NCBI GenBank assembly: GCA_013396655.1
Contig: WBMV01000850.1
Location: 124,001 to 188,000, forward strand
Source: Campylorhamphus procurvoides
Taxonomy: Eukaryota; Chordata; Aves; Passeriformes; Dendrocolaptidae
Direction of reading: 5' to 3'
DNA length: 64,000 nt
Part shown: in pieces, positions 51,421 through 63,795 of the stretch
Layout of the letters: each line of letters opens with the position of its first letter
How positions within the stretch are numbered: the first letter of the stretch is position 1
Position numbers and translations under genes: made by a program
The notes under the pieces: model-generated
Databases searched by the model: none
What the model was told of the DNA's origin: nothing
What the model saw: only the letters and a program-made list of their open reading frames with translations

Positions 51421-52530
51421 TGGAATCAAGTGTCCTTCATGTCACCTCTACAGAACATCACAGCCTCTTTCCCCATGTGTTTTCCAGGTTTAGGACTAGC
51501 AAATATCAGATGAGCCGCACTCACAAGCTGGAGCTCTTCGGCAACAGGCTCGATGCTGATTTACATCAGCAGAGGCTGTTGCTGTGTTTTCCCCAGCAGT
51601 TCCTCAGAGGAAAGCTTACAAACTTAATTCCCTCTTTACATTTGCTTATTCAAGTTCCAGCTGCATCTCCCCCTAACGTCCCATTAGGGCTTTCCTTTTA
51701 ATTACTTTTTCATGTCATCTGCACGTTCCTTGCAAGGTCCTCTTTCGAGGAACTTGGCTCTCTCCCTGGCCCTTCTCACTACGGATATTTTCCTTCCTCT
51801 GCTCTCCCACAAGCCACCACCCAGACCCTGTGCCTCCACACTGCATCTCCTGCCCTCCCAGCCCTTGGCTCTGCTTGGTCCTGACATTCCAGGCTCCCAT
51901 CTGCCAGAGGACAGGAGCAGGAGCACAGGTGACACCAAGAAGGGGAATCAGGGCAGGGTGTGGAGCACTTCACCCACCAGCATTATGAACTTGGCTTATT
52001 GACAGCTCTGCATGGCACAGACTGTCCTTGGGACAGTCATAAAAGATTAAGGAGACTGAAAACAAACTCCTTTATTGCAGACAGGTGTGCAAACCTGTTC
52101 CCTCTGCCCACACCTAACGCTCCCTGGAAACACCTTTAAAGAAAATCCTTGGAGAGATTACATAAGAGATGCAATGGCCACCTGTGAGCCTGGAGGGATG
52201 GGCTGGCAGGGCATGGCACGACGATGTCCAGGATGTTTAGGAGGTCATTCCACAGGGAAACTTTCTCTAAAAGCTGTGCTGATCCTTTTGGTAGAGCAAC
52301 AGGCAGAAAATCATCCTTATTCTCCGCTCTACTTAAAGATCGTCTCCATTACCAAGATGAAAGACTAGAATTAATGTCAAGATACACAGGAGAAATGAGT
52401 TTACTCACATGGTACAAACCAGCAGGAAAGTAAATTCACCCACAGACATGGCTGATAAATAGCTACCAATTCAGGCCAATATCCTTCAAGTTTAACTACA
52501 TATTGCTGCAAAAGACAGATCAGCTACTTG

Positions 52531-52579
52531 GACAGCACTTGGAAAATGTAAAGTGCCATCTAAGTATTATTATTACTAC
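52531..52579 (+). repeat. MIR-like SINE 3' tail
   Basis: 'gacagcacttggaaaatgta', 'aagtgccatctaagtattat' and 'tattactacc' resembles the MIR 3' end (acatagtaagcgctatataa, then attattatt). Short and diverged; other ancient amniote retroposons share this tail. Confidence 0.5.
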
Positions 52580-53152
52580 CAGGCTGCCGAGGAAGTCTGC
52601 TAGATTTACCATCTGGGAAAAATAACTACTTTAAACAGTCTGTCTGAAAAAGTCCCAAGAGCAGTTGACTTTTTCCAAATACTCTCCCAATCACTCACAG
52701 ATGATGCAAAATAGCAATGCTCCTTTTCACATTCCACCTCAACTCCCCAGGAACCCATGGAAGGGTTAAAACCCAAAACTTCTACTTCTTAGAGGAGCAA
52801 CCTACTACAGATCCTCCTGCCCACCTGGTACAGGGCACTGTGCCAGGAGGAACCAGTCACAGCAGAGACACATTTCCCCGTACAAACCACGGTGAACATC
52901 ACACACCACTGCTCCCTCCTCGGTCTGATGTTCGGTTTAAACCGGGTGATTTGTTCTGCATTAATATTTCAGCAGCACTCAAAGCAAGTGAAGGGATTCC
53001 TGCCCAGGCTGTAAAACAAACAGGCACCCGTGCCCAGAGGCTCCACGGGCTGGTGGCTACATGTGCCAACACTGACACTTCTGCTCGTGGAGGCCACAGA
53101 GTCTGAGAAGAACAAGACACAGAAAAGCATAGGCAGACCCTTCACTGATTGG
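52580..53152. other. Intronic sequence without recognised features
   Basis: Unique-looking sequence with no recognised exon or repeat. Confidence 0.5.
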
Positions 53153-53345
53153 CAATAGAATCACAGAATGGTTTTAGGTTGGCAGGGACCTTGAGCTCAT
53201 CTTTTTCCATCCCCTACCATGGGCAGGGACACATTCCATGAGACCAGGTTTCTCCAAGTCCCGTCCAACCTGGCCTTGAACATTCTCTGGGCAACCTCTG
53301 CCCATACCTCACCACCCTCAAAGTAAAGAACTTCTTCCTAAAGAT
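53153..53345 (-). mobile_element. CR1 LINE 3' fragment, reverse orientation
   Basis: Reverse complement of the CR1 3' end: 'aatagaatcacagaatggtt', 'ttaggttggcagggacct', 'accatgggcagggacacatt', 'cctggccttgaacattctct', 'cctcaccaccctcaaagtaa' and 'agaacttcttcc'. About 190 bases, 5'-truncated. Confidence 0.92.
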
Positions 53346-53383
53346 GCTTTTCCTGGCCCCCACTGTTCAAAACCAAGCATCCA

Positions 53384-53470
53384 ACTCACATCTTGTGTAG
53401 ACCAGCACAGCCCCAGCCCTGCTGACGCCTGGACCACGTTCACTCACACCTTGTGTGCAAACCAGCACAG
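53384..53470 (+). repeat. Local tandem duplication next to CR1
   Basis: actcacatcttgtgtagacc-agcacag recurs about 58 bases later as actcacaccttgtgtgcaaa-ccagcacag. Two imperfect copies lie directly beyond the truncated end of the reverse CR1. Confidence 0.7.
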
Positions 53471-55098
53471 CTCCTCTCATCCTGAGGAGTTTTGCCACAT
53501 CCACAATCTCACTGAAGTCATCAGTTACCTCTGATTCTTTTATTTTTAGAGCCCTTCCCTGATCTGAGCAGCCCATGGCACAACCACAAGTGCATTAGTG
53601 TTTTCACCCAGCATTTACCAGCACGACAGGGCTGAACAGCCCCTGATGCACGAGGTGCCCCAGCCTGTTTGCACAGCTCTACTCCAGTTTGATTTACATC
53701 ATATAAACAGAGGTCAGAAGCGAGCTTCCAGTCCCAAAAGATGCATTATTTCAGCCAGCACCTTCTGTACCTTTTACAGAGCAAATTTTCAGGTCAAGTA
53801 ATAGTATATAAACCTCTCTACTTAAACAGAAAAGAAATGGAAAGCACGACCTATGAGTCAACCAAGCACAAAGCTTACTTCCCACCATGAACCCGGATCC
53901 TAATTATTGATGAACAAAGCGCAGCTCTGGCATTACAGAGATATTCATTTATCCTCTGCAGCCCTTTTGAGAGTGGGGAACAGCCAACATTTGGGCTTAT
54001 TTACTTCAGAGAAGTGACCACGAATTGCTAAAGATGCACCTGCTGATACCACCACGACATTTAAGCCAGTGGCTCCCAAAAGGCTCATCTGCCAACTGAT
54101 TCCAGCCACAAAGCCTCGTGCCTGGCCTCGGCCAGCTGCCAGCAGCTGTGGGGTCAGAGAAGAGCCTGCAGCCACCCAAACAGACTCGAGCCATCCCAGC
54201 ATGCCCACGTACGACCTAGTTAGTCCACAGACTCACATGCACCCTCCTGAGCTCCATCCCATTTCCCAGCACAGGAAATGGTTATAAGGAACGCTGCGGC
54301 CGCTGCTCCTGGGAATCCTCGCAGGGCAACGTCAGCCTCCCTGACTCACCATGTGCTGCCCTGAAACATCAAACAGCAGTGAAGCTGAGGCCATCTTTCC
54401 TTCACCTATGACTCTAACTGCTCACTCCTGTTTTACTACTATGGATCCAACACACAGCCTCACTCAACCTGCAGGAAGAAGCAGCAGAACTCTTTGCTGA
54501 AGGAAACACTTGTGCTCCTGTCCCTCTCCCCAGAAACTGCTCCTACAGACACAGCACCAGCCCCAGGACAGGCAGCTCTCAGCAAGGGGGGCAGCAGTGG
54601 GACACTCATCCCTGCACACCACCCTGGGACCAGGGACCCACAGCTCCCACAGCCAAGGTCACCCTCAGGAAGGCAGCGCAGAAAGGCAGGAGGTGTTTGT
54701 GTCAATTCACTCACTTTCACCATTGCTAGGTATTTAATCTCTGCATCTCCTCTCTTTTGACACGATGGGCTCCTCTGGAGTCAGCACAGCCTGAGGAGTC
54801 CATCAAGTAAATTAATCCAGATTCCATTGCCAGCCAGCACAGCTCACTCCCACGTCGCCCACCACTGAGAGCTCACTTCCACTCTGACAGCCGGGCTCTC
54901 CAAGCTCCACACAGGAATAAGACATTTCAAGTGGCCAGCGAGTAAATAAATGCACCAGAAGCTCGGTGAGCTCAGCAGCACAGCCGAAGTGCAGGATGGG
55001 GAGCTGGCACAGGCACGGTGTGTGGGGGAGCCCCAGCCCCACGGGTGGGCCACTACAGCTCTACAGACCCTTCAGCAGCTGGTAGGGGGTTCTCCCGC

Positions 55099-55127
55099 TT
55101 TCTCTTTCTCTCTCTCTCCTTTTCTTT
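55099..55127 (+). repeat. CT-rich tract
   Basis: tttctctttctctctctctc continuing to ccttttcttt; simple pyrimidine tract. Confidence 0.85.
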
Positions 55128-56738
55128 ATTCTAGTTGGAGAATTTGTTGCTGGGCTCAGAACTGATGCAACCTGGTCTTTACCACGTATTTTTGCTTTCT
55201 GAAAGTCAAATTACAGTCAAAGGGTCAAATGAAACACAGATTTTCCAGTGCACCTAACTGACTTTGGGCACTCTGGAGCATAAATTTGACTGAAAAAGAT
55301 GGTGGGGAGGCAACAGAAAAGAAAATCCATAGATGTAACTTCCAGAATTTCACTGCAGTTCTCTTTTTTGATTGTTTTCTGAAAGTACAGGAGGGAGAGG
55401 AGGAGGAGAGTTTCAAACCATCCAAAAATGGTAGAATTTGTGTTACGCTTAAACAAACCTCTGGCTTGAGCTGCCTGGAACTCAAAATCAGGATCTGCTC
55501 TGTATAATTGGACAAGTCTGATTTTTGTTCCTTTCTTTTGTTTTCCTTTTCAGAGGTTTATTTTTGAAAGAGGACTATGTACCAGGGCCTCTTCCATTTC
55601 AGGGAAAGTAAACAAAACCCTTAGCAGGGAGGATGAGGGATGAAGGAACAAAGCCAGCTAGACTAAACTGAGGGAAGGTGAATTTATTTGTCATCATTTG
55701 GTATCGTGGCAGCACTGTGACTTTGATCAAGGTCATGGCAAGGTGCTGCACACAGACACGCTCGCTCCCCCTTGGAACCGCCTGGAGTTACGGCAGCAAG
55801 AGGAAAGCCACACTATTAGTCCCAGATTTTGGACAGAGACCTGAATAAGACCAAAATAACACAGCAAATCAGTGCCACGTCTGCAGAGCTCAACTCCTAA
55901 ACCGTGGTCCCAGCACGAGCATAACTCCATCCTTCTCTTTATCCCTGGGCTCACCTGACAGCTACAGCAGCTCACAACATCACCTACCAGGTACCAGTTT
56001 GCCTGAACTCAGCTAAATCCTGAAGGAGCCTCTCCAGGGCAAAGAGCAATCAAATCACCACCCAGAAGCCATCAAGTCCTGAAAAGTTTCAGCACTAATA
56101 CCCAAGTGCAAACAAACCACAGATACAAAGGATTTGGTAGGATCTCTGGGACTTGGGATAATTTGGCTTTCTTACTTGGGATAGCTAAGGGCTTTGTGTT
56201 GCTGCTAAGACCAAGGTCCTGCAAGAGTTTCTGGGATACACCAAGACTAAACTCTGGGCGCAGACAACGCTCTTCAACACAAGAAATATGAGAGGGACTC
56301 TAAAACCAGAGCAGGGAAGACTGAGGTAAGTCCTCTGAGTAAGAGGACTGGTCGCTGCCAGAGCTGGGTTTGCCCAGAGCATTCAGGAATAGGAAATTAA
56401 AGGGGCAGGGGAGAGGCTAACCATTTCTTTAGCCCCGTGGGGACAGAAGGCAAGCATGATAAACACTAAAGTTCCTGCTTATTAGGAAATGCCTGGCAAA
56501 ACCCATGAAGCCTGAAGGGGGTGTTCAAGAGAAGTGTATTCGGTGCTATGGGAAAGTTAATGAGATGCTGTAACCACTATATATGTATCATATATGGAAA
56601 ACTAGGTGAGGCCCTATGGGCCCTTATATACTGCAGGAAACTTTATGGACACTGTAATGCATTATTTTTAATTACTCCCTTGCCTCCTTCAGGCCCTGGA
56701 CACCAAGAAGAGCTTGCCCAGCTTCCTTATGGTGTTTC

Positions 56739-56761
56739 AGCAACAACACAGCAACAACACC
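56739..56761 (+). repeat. 11-base tandem repeat
   Basis: agcaacaacac occurs twice in tandem. Confidence 0.8.
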
Positions 56762-57559
56762 ACTGGTCTCATTACGTTTCTGGGTTACTTTAATGAGAAA
56801 TAATTGGGTTACTTTCCAACATTCCGCAAGCCACAAACGAGCCAACACAGAGAAAGTTGCTGCTACGTCGCCGTCTTTTCACACCCTCTGCCTTCCTGAG
56901 AGTTACCTCCCCTGCTTAACCATTTATCTACAAATATGCCTGCAAAAACATTGGCACTTGTGCTAGTTCAAGTTTGCACTGTCATCATCCATCTCCAGGG
57001 AGAGCCAGGCCACGGAAATAACCAGCTGCAACATCACAACGATTGCCCCTGCAGGAGATGTATATAATGAAAATTGAAAGCTGCAGGATGAACTTCTTAC
57101 ATACTTGTCCTTTTGGTTTATTCATCAGAAATAATTATCCGTGCTCACATTCACAGGAGCACATACTTTATGATGTACATCAAAATTTAATGGATTTTTA
57201 ATAATACTGTAACTACAGCAGAAGCAGAAAAAAAGACAGCCATTAAACCATATGTGCTGTGTTGGTGGGTAAACGGTGTTGAGCAAACATCAACAACATG
57301 GAACCAGTTCAGCATCAGCGATAGGAAAAAGAACTGCTACTTCCAGGATCTGAAAATGGGACTGAGCTCTAATCCTGAGCGTTTGGCTTAAAGTCTACTC
57401 AGTAACAGAAGCGAATGAGCGAACCTAGTTTCTGAGTTTCAGGCCCCTGCAGGTGATAACAAGCACCCAAAGACCCCAGAACTCAGTTTCTCCACCTCTG
57501 CAGTGAGAGACGAAACACGAGCACACCCCACGACGGCAGCATGGAAATGTGCCTCAATT

Positions 57560-57830
57560 CTGGTTTCTGTTGTGCCAATTAACATACTCCCAGGATTTCA
57601 CAAATCTATTGATGTCTGTTCCATAAGCATCAGCAGAAATGTTGCTCCAGCGGGAGAGACTGACACTCTAAACACTCTCCTCAGCAGCCAGGCTGCAGCT
57701 AACGAGTCAGTGCGAAGCATCACCATGTCACCAGTACTTGGACTGACATCTATTTATAGCCTAAGAAATTATATACATGGTGTCCCCACCAACAGTGACA
57801 CATCTTCATTCAGGCATGAGTCACCTATTC
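57560..57830. promoter_or_regulatory. Candidate element with MEF2 and AP-1 sites
   Basis: A perfect MEF2 site CTATTTATAG (57750-57759) and a perfect AP-1 site TGAGTCA (57817-57823) lie 58 bases apart in non-repetitive sequence. Seen directly; activity is inference. Confidence 0.33.
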
Positions 57831-57989
57831 ACAAGCAGGTTTCCAAAAATAAATCCTGTTTACCAGAATTAAATTCCACGCATTCAGGAGAAAATGTTTT
57901 CTTTAAAAAAACAGGCATGTTAGAAAAGCAAACAAGAGCAAACAAGCACTTAAGCTCTGAGCCTGCAGGTCTCCATGTTTCATATGATC

Positions 57990-58400
57990 ACACAGAGGCT
58001 GGAAACGTTTAAGGCCCAACAATGAAGATGGTTGTACATTGTCATTACAAACCCCTGCCAAGGTCACCAGAGTGCTGCCGTCCAAACGGAATATCCAGAA
58101 TATTCTTGGCGCCTCGTGCCTTGCAGAAATAGTGAGTATAATGCAGTTATTAGAGAGAACAGACAGAGTGAGCGCCAAGTAATCCCAGAAAACGTAGTGT
58201 TAAATAGAGGGTTCAAACCACAAAGCTGTTGATGGGGAATGTTAAAAACGTCAGTGTGGCTGAAAGACATTTGCCAGCGGTGGGAGTCAAGTAGCGAGCT
58301 ACTGTTCAACAGATGCAATAAAAATCGTGAGGGCACTTGGGTAATGGGACCAACAGTACAGTTGTTGATACAAATTATATCCAGAAAGCAGCGAAATAAA
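57990..58400. promoter_or_regulatory. Candidate conserved non-coding element with retained CpGs
   Basis: A long non-repetitive block with unusually many CpGs for AT-rich intron: tgccgtccaaacggaatatc, cttggcgcctcgtgcc, gtgagcgccaagtaatccca, aaaacgtagtg, a CRE half-site ACGTCA at 58248-58253, agtagcgagct and aatcgtgagg. A 125-codon minus-strand frame crosses it but resembles no protein I know. It could be a deeply conserved element or an unrecognised old transposon. Confidence 0.33.
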
Positions 58401-58420
58401 TGACTAAATAAATAAATAAT
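58394..58420 (+). repeat. AAAT tetranucleotide repeat
   Basis: aaataaatgactaaataaat and on: about five AAAT units with one interruption. Confidence 0.85.
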
Positions 58421-61400
58421 GCAAAAATGGAACAAGTTCAAACTTCTTTTATAGTAATAGTCTCCAGTTGAGCATAATCACCAAAGCTATAGTGATAAGA
58501 TTGCCAAAACTAGACAAACATCTGTGAGATGAATTCATCTCAGAGGGGAAGCCAACAGCTTGTTATCATTAAAGAGGCAATGCTCTCTCTGCGTTTGAAC
58601 TGCAGGCGCCTTGTTACTGCGTTTGCCGAGGCAATTGCACCAGATGTTGGCAGCTTTCTTCAGATGGATGACAAGCACCTGCTGCTGGGGAAATTAAATG
58701 CTCGTCGGCCTCCTCTCCTTCAGGGGAGGGTGGGCCGGCAGGGGAAGGGGGGAGTGGTGACGGCTGACCCTCTGAAATAAACCTATTTATGCAAAGTGAC
58801 AGTAAGTGCTGGTTTGCCAAGCAGTGAAACGGAGTGGAAATTCATTGGATCTCTTCCATTGCCCCCGGTGAAATCTGCTCCCACCCTCCCAGTCCTGACA
58901 ATTAACATGGCACCGATCTGAACTCGCTAAACCACTCATCAGAGTAATAGAGTCAACACAGGCACCTTCTCCTCAGGAGTCACTGCTCACACAGCCACTT
59001 CCCCAGAAAGAGGGCATCGCCACAGCGGGGTCTGGGTGCCCCCTCCTCCTTCCCAACACACACCTGGAACAGGCTGACAGCCCCACACCTTCACACATCA
59101 CACCCCCACAACACTCTGTCAGGCCAGCGTTAAAATAAGCGGATGCTCAAAGTGCAATCCTGCTCGTGTTTGCTGGGCTTTAAATCACAGTCCTGGGACA
59201 GGGGTGCAAGTGGGACCCCTTTGCCCTACCCCCAGCACATGCTCATGGCCTCACTGGATCGATTCGGATCAGCCTCTCTTAGTGCTGGGAGAAGCAGCAA
59301 AGGCCACAATGGGCACTGCAACTCATTTTTAAAAAGAAAACACACAGCAGCTTCTGCCCTGACACACTTGTGAGCACTCTCAACTCTGGAAAAAGAGAAA
59401 CAGCAAAACATGAACTTCTTTTGTAAGAGCAAACATTTCTTTACAACATACCCAGTGCTCTCAGTCCTTCACACTTCCATGGCAATGACACTACAGCACA
59501 GAGGCTCATTCCATGACACACACAGCCACAACCTGGATCACTATTCCAACAATACTGGGCCCTGGACAGTGACAGGAACACAGCAGGTTCATCCCTATTC
59601 ATCCCCAACATCTCGTGCATGTCCCTGACACAGACAACACTTGTTTGAGCTGAACTGGCCACATGCACTTTGGGTACCCTTCAGATTAAGAGGCAGTTAA
59701 TCCTCATTCTGCTTAGATCATCTTAATTGGCTCTTCATTTGAGCTACTTTGCCCTTGTCCCCATTTCTGGAGTTGTATTTATAAATACATATACTGTACC
59801 ACACACACCTCTCTCCCCCTGTGGGCTGGCAGGTATCACCAGGACAGATGATTATTGATAGGTCTGATAGTGAGTCAGGCTTGGCCACCACTCCACTTCT
59901 ACCCAAGTATGCTCAGGCATTTTTTTTTTCCCAATAAAATATTAAGCGTTCCTAACAGAGAGAGACGTGTGTGATAGATGTCAAATGAATTTCACATTCT
60001 ACCTTTGCAGAATTAATGTAAGTTTAATTAAACTGGTCTCACCTCGATATTCCATGTGTGAACAAACCTCAGGTATTTCACCTCTAGGACGGACCAATAT
60101 GGCCATTTATTTCCATGTGGAAAAAGGATTATTAACACCTGCTTCTAGTAATGTGTGCTCTTCTCCACGTTTGGAACAATTTCTATGAAGTTCCTCCTGG
60201 GAACTTTTAAAAGCCCTTTTCTTCATGGCCCAGACTCAGAGCTGCATTTAAAACACCCTCACGTTTCACATCCCATCACTCAATGCCAGAGTATCCATTG
60301 TTTAGGATCATGCCAATGATCAAACACTGCCTCTCCAATCAATTATGTTTTAACCAGCTCCCTTCAGTTGTGAGCCTTCCCCAAATCTGTGAGCAGGAAA
60401 GTGCAGGTTTCAATTACACCACACAAAGTTTTAAATAACTGCTGCTGATTTTTCATTAGCAAATCGATGTTAAAACATGAGTTTTCCCAAGGCCAAGCTT
60501 TGGCCCCCCTCAGCTGTAGCTTCTCAAAAAGCAGCAATGCTCTGAGCACAGGTTATCACTCAATGGAAGGCAGGAGCAGCACCTACACTTTTAAATAATT
60601 TCTGGAGCATCTGGGAGGCTGCATTTCCAGGCAAGTGCCAAAGTGGAATCTGATGCAATTTCACAGCAGATATTGAAAATATCCATCAGAACCTTTTAAC
60701 TGGTTCCTACTGTGGTGGTTTAACATCACCAGCTTCTTCTTCCAAGGCAGCTTGCTGGGGCAGAGCTCCTCTTGCAGCCAGACCTGTGGGCCCAGACAGG
60801 GGTCAGAGATGCCACCAAAGCACTGCAAAACCAAATCTTCTCCTTTCGGGGAAGTTCTACACCTACAAACGCACTCATCCACACTGGTACTGAATCCAAG
60901 AAAGCTACAGGGATAATGTAAAAATGTTACCAAACATGATTAACTCAATTTGTTAGGGATGTTATATAGCCTATTGCATTTGTATAAAATAAAAGCAGGG
61001 GTGAAAAACAAACCTGACTTTCTTGGGTTCTTAGAAAAGATATAGGTCATTCCATGAGCTTGGCTCAGTTGTAAAACTGACACAAAGACACAAAAACCAT
61101 TCACATACATGCTGGAGGCGGAAACATGAATATTTTCATATAACTTTTCTCTCCCCAAACACGGCCCCTGATGAATGACCGATTTCACTCAGGCTCTTGG
61201 CACAATTCTGAGTAGCCAATGTGTATCACACCCTGCAAGCTCAGGATCAACACTGTTCCCCTGCTATTACTAAAGAACACGAGGCAGAAGTTAGGGCACT
61301 GGCCATAACTGAAGGCAAAAAAACCATAAAAATAAAAGGATTTAAGAACTATCTTAACATAACTATAACTCAAGTATGGAAGCCCTGCCTTTAGGCTCCC

Positions 61401-61940
61401 AGGAGCTGAGATCCTAGAGCTGCACCTCCAGCAGGTGCTGGAGCATGACCTTACCTTGGCATTTACCTGCAGTGAGTGCGTCACTCACTCCCCATCCAGC
61501 CCACCCTGCTGGGGCTGCAGAGGACACGAGTGCTGGGGTATTTCCATTCCCTGTGCCCTTCAGAGCTTACCAGGGAATGTGCAGGGAGGTAAAACACTTG
61601 CTCCAAGTCAGACCCAGACGCTCGGGGCTGACTCCCCACCACCATCACCCATCTCACACGGTGCTACAGCCCGAAGCTTCCTCACCATTTATTTCATCAA
61701 TCAGAGGAGGAAAAGAAATAACTTCTGCTGAGCTCTGATACTGCCTTCGTGCCCACAAATCCTGCCTTAACATTTCCTCTTTTCATAAAACCCAGGCAGA
61801 AACCAACATCTAATTTATAACAAAACCACTTCCACAAAGCATGTGGCTTATTACAGACCACCTAAAAACTGACTTCCTGTGTACAGGATGAAAACAGTGG
61901 CTGCTTTTTAAGCAATGATCGAGTTTCTCAATTTGTTTTT

Positions 61941-61980
61941 AAAAAAAAAAGAGAAAAGAAAAAAAAACTAAAAGAAAAAG
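61941..61980 (+). repeat. A-rich low-complexity run
   Basis: aaaaaaaaaagagaaaagaa followed by more A-rich sequence; purine-rich run with no recognised element before it. Confidence 0.85.
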
Positions 61981-63780
61981 CCTGTGTGGGAGGGAAAAGA
62001 GATAATAAAAAGTGCTTTAGGCCATGAGGGACCCCTATATTCCAGATCCCTCATCTCATGCCAAAGCTAAAATTTAAAGGAACATTCATTATCCTTTGGC
62101 ATATCACGGGCATAACATGGAAATAAAGAAAGGCAGAAACAGGGGAACTTTAAAGGTTAAACACAGAGGCCATGGCATGAAAAAGGAGGAATTCTGGTCT
62201 CTGCTCTCGTAACAGAACAGCCTCCAAAAACTCCAGTTTTTGTTGTCTCAAACTTATCAGGAGTTGCAAACAACAATGTGTTTGCCCACTTCTCGTTCTG
62301 TTTTAAGGAGATGAGGTGATTCAAATTAAGCAACTTCTGTCACCGTGCACCCAGACAGCAATAAAAAGGACAGAATGAGCTCCAAGCTTTTCCCTACCGG
62401 GTCTGGAGCTCGGAATCGCTCTGGAAGGGAACAGTGAGGGCAGCAGCAGCTAAAAAATGCCATCACGTTCTCTATTTTACCGCACATTGCAAATGGTTTG
62501 GGAACTCCAGCTATTACAGACTAGAATAAGAGTAGAAATTTGTCCCTTCATTTCATAAAACATAACCAATTCCCAAGTGCTGACTTGGGAAATACAGTGC
62601 TGAAAAATGTGAAAAACTAACAACCTGTCAAACCAAAAAATGACTTTTCTGCAAAGCAAATACTTTAGGGACAGCCCATCCATGTCTCCCATTGACCGTT
62701 AAATCTACATATCAATGTCCAACTGAGGTGACAATACAATTCAAACTCTCTGCCAAGGCTAAATTAACTAAGCTTTCACTTTCATACAAGCAGAATTCCT
62801 TGCACCTCCTGACTCTGGCCTTAGCCCCAGCTCCACACAGCCTTCCAAATCCCCCCAAAATAAACCCATGGCGAGAAAACCACCTTTTCTCATGCTAACA
62901 ACTCTATTGTAATAACATCTTCAGAGGCCATACTCGAGGTCTCAGGGAAAAGTAAACCACTGGAGTGCTTAATACCACAGTGGCGCATTAACTCGTTCAC
63001 ACCCAGACAGCCCAGCCAAACAAGGAGGGGTTTTCTCTCCTGTTTCCACGATTTGTATTTTCACAGCTGTCAGCGAGGACAGACGTAGGAAGCGATTCAT
63101 GTAAACCAACAATTAGACTGAAATCCTCTGCGTGGATCCCACCTCCTTCCTTCTCCACACACTTGCACAGAGACAGCAGAGGGACTTCATTACAGAGATT
63201 ATTTTTTCAAAGGTTAAACTGGTCATTATTTCTGAGGTCTGTGTTATAATGCAGGGCAGGGTAGAATCAAAGCAGAAAGGTCTCTTTCTCACATTTTGCA
63301 GTTCCCAGCCTCACTGCTTCCAGCTTTAGCTGCCTTGTGAGCCAGCACCATGGATTTATGGAGGTGTGCCTGGAGCCAGGACAGGTGTGAGAAGGCACCT
63401 CCTCTCACTTGCTTAACTGCCTCTAGACAGTAAGTCAGGCCACAGGAGGAAGAGATGACAAAATTACATGTTTTCAAGAGCTCAACAGCTTCACAGAAGA
63501 AAACCAACCTCAGAATCCAGTTTTTATTATTCCACTGGTCGGCTCTGAGTCTCACAGGAAATAAAAAGTGACTATACAAATTGTTTCAGATTCAGAGAGG
63601 TAATTCAGAAATCCTGTCTTATCTCAAAATTTCCAAATCTTAAAAGCCATTCTTGAGGAAACAACATATTCCAAGGGAAGCTGAAACATGCCCACAATCA
63701 GTCTGAGTGATCTCGTGGCAAGTCAGGACAGAAAATAAAATTAATGCATATTGTGCTGATTCAATTTCATCTAGAAATTT

Positions 63781-63795
63781 AAAAAAAAAAAAAAA
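63781..63795 (+). repeat. Poly(A) run
   Basis: Fifteen consecutive A bases, preceded by tttcatctagaaattt. No element body recognised. Confidence 0.9.

Larger units (their letters stand above)
45011..52530. other. Intronic sequence without recognised genes
   Basis: Contains a duplicated segment (47376-47432), a TG/TA microsatellite next to paired MEF2 sites (47929-48048), a 21-base-spaced direct repeat (48581-48612), a decamer repeat (50851-50870), an A-rich run (50991-51030) and an AT-rich block (51150-51420). The long open frame at 50049-50651 (minus) lacks domains. Confidence 0.5.

Noticed and set aside
58064..58441. 125-codon minus-strand frame as a transposon protein
   Set aside because: No reverse transcriptase, transposase or other domain signature seen; treated as chance frame in a candidate non-coding element.
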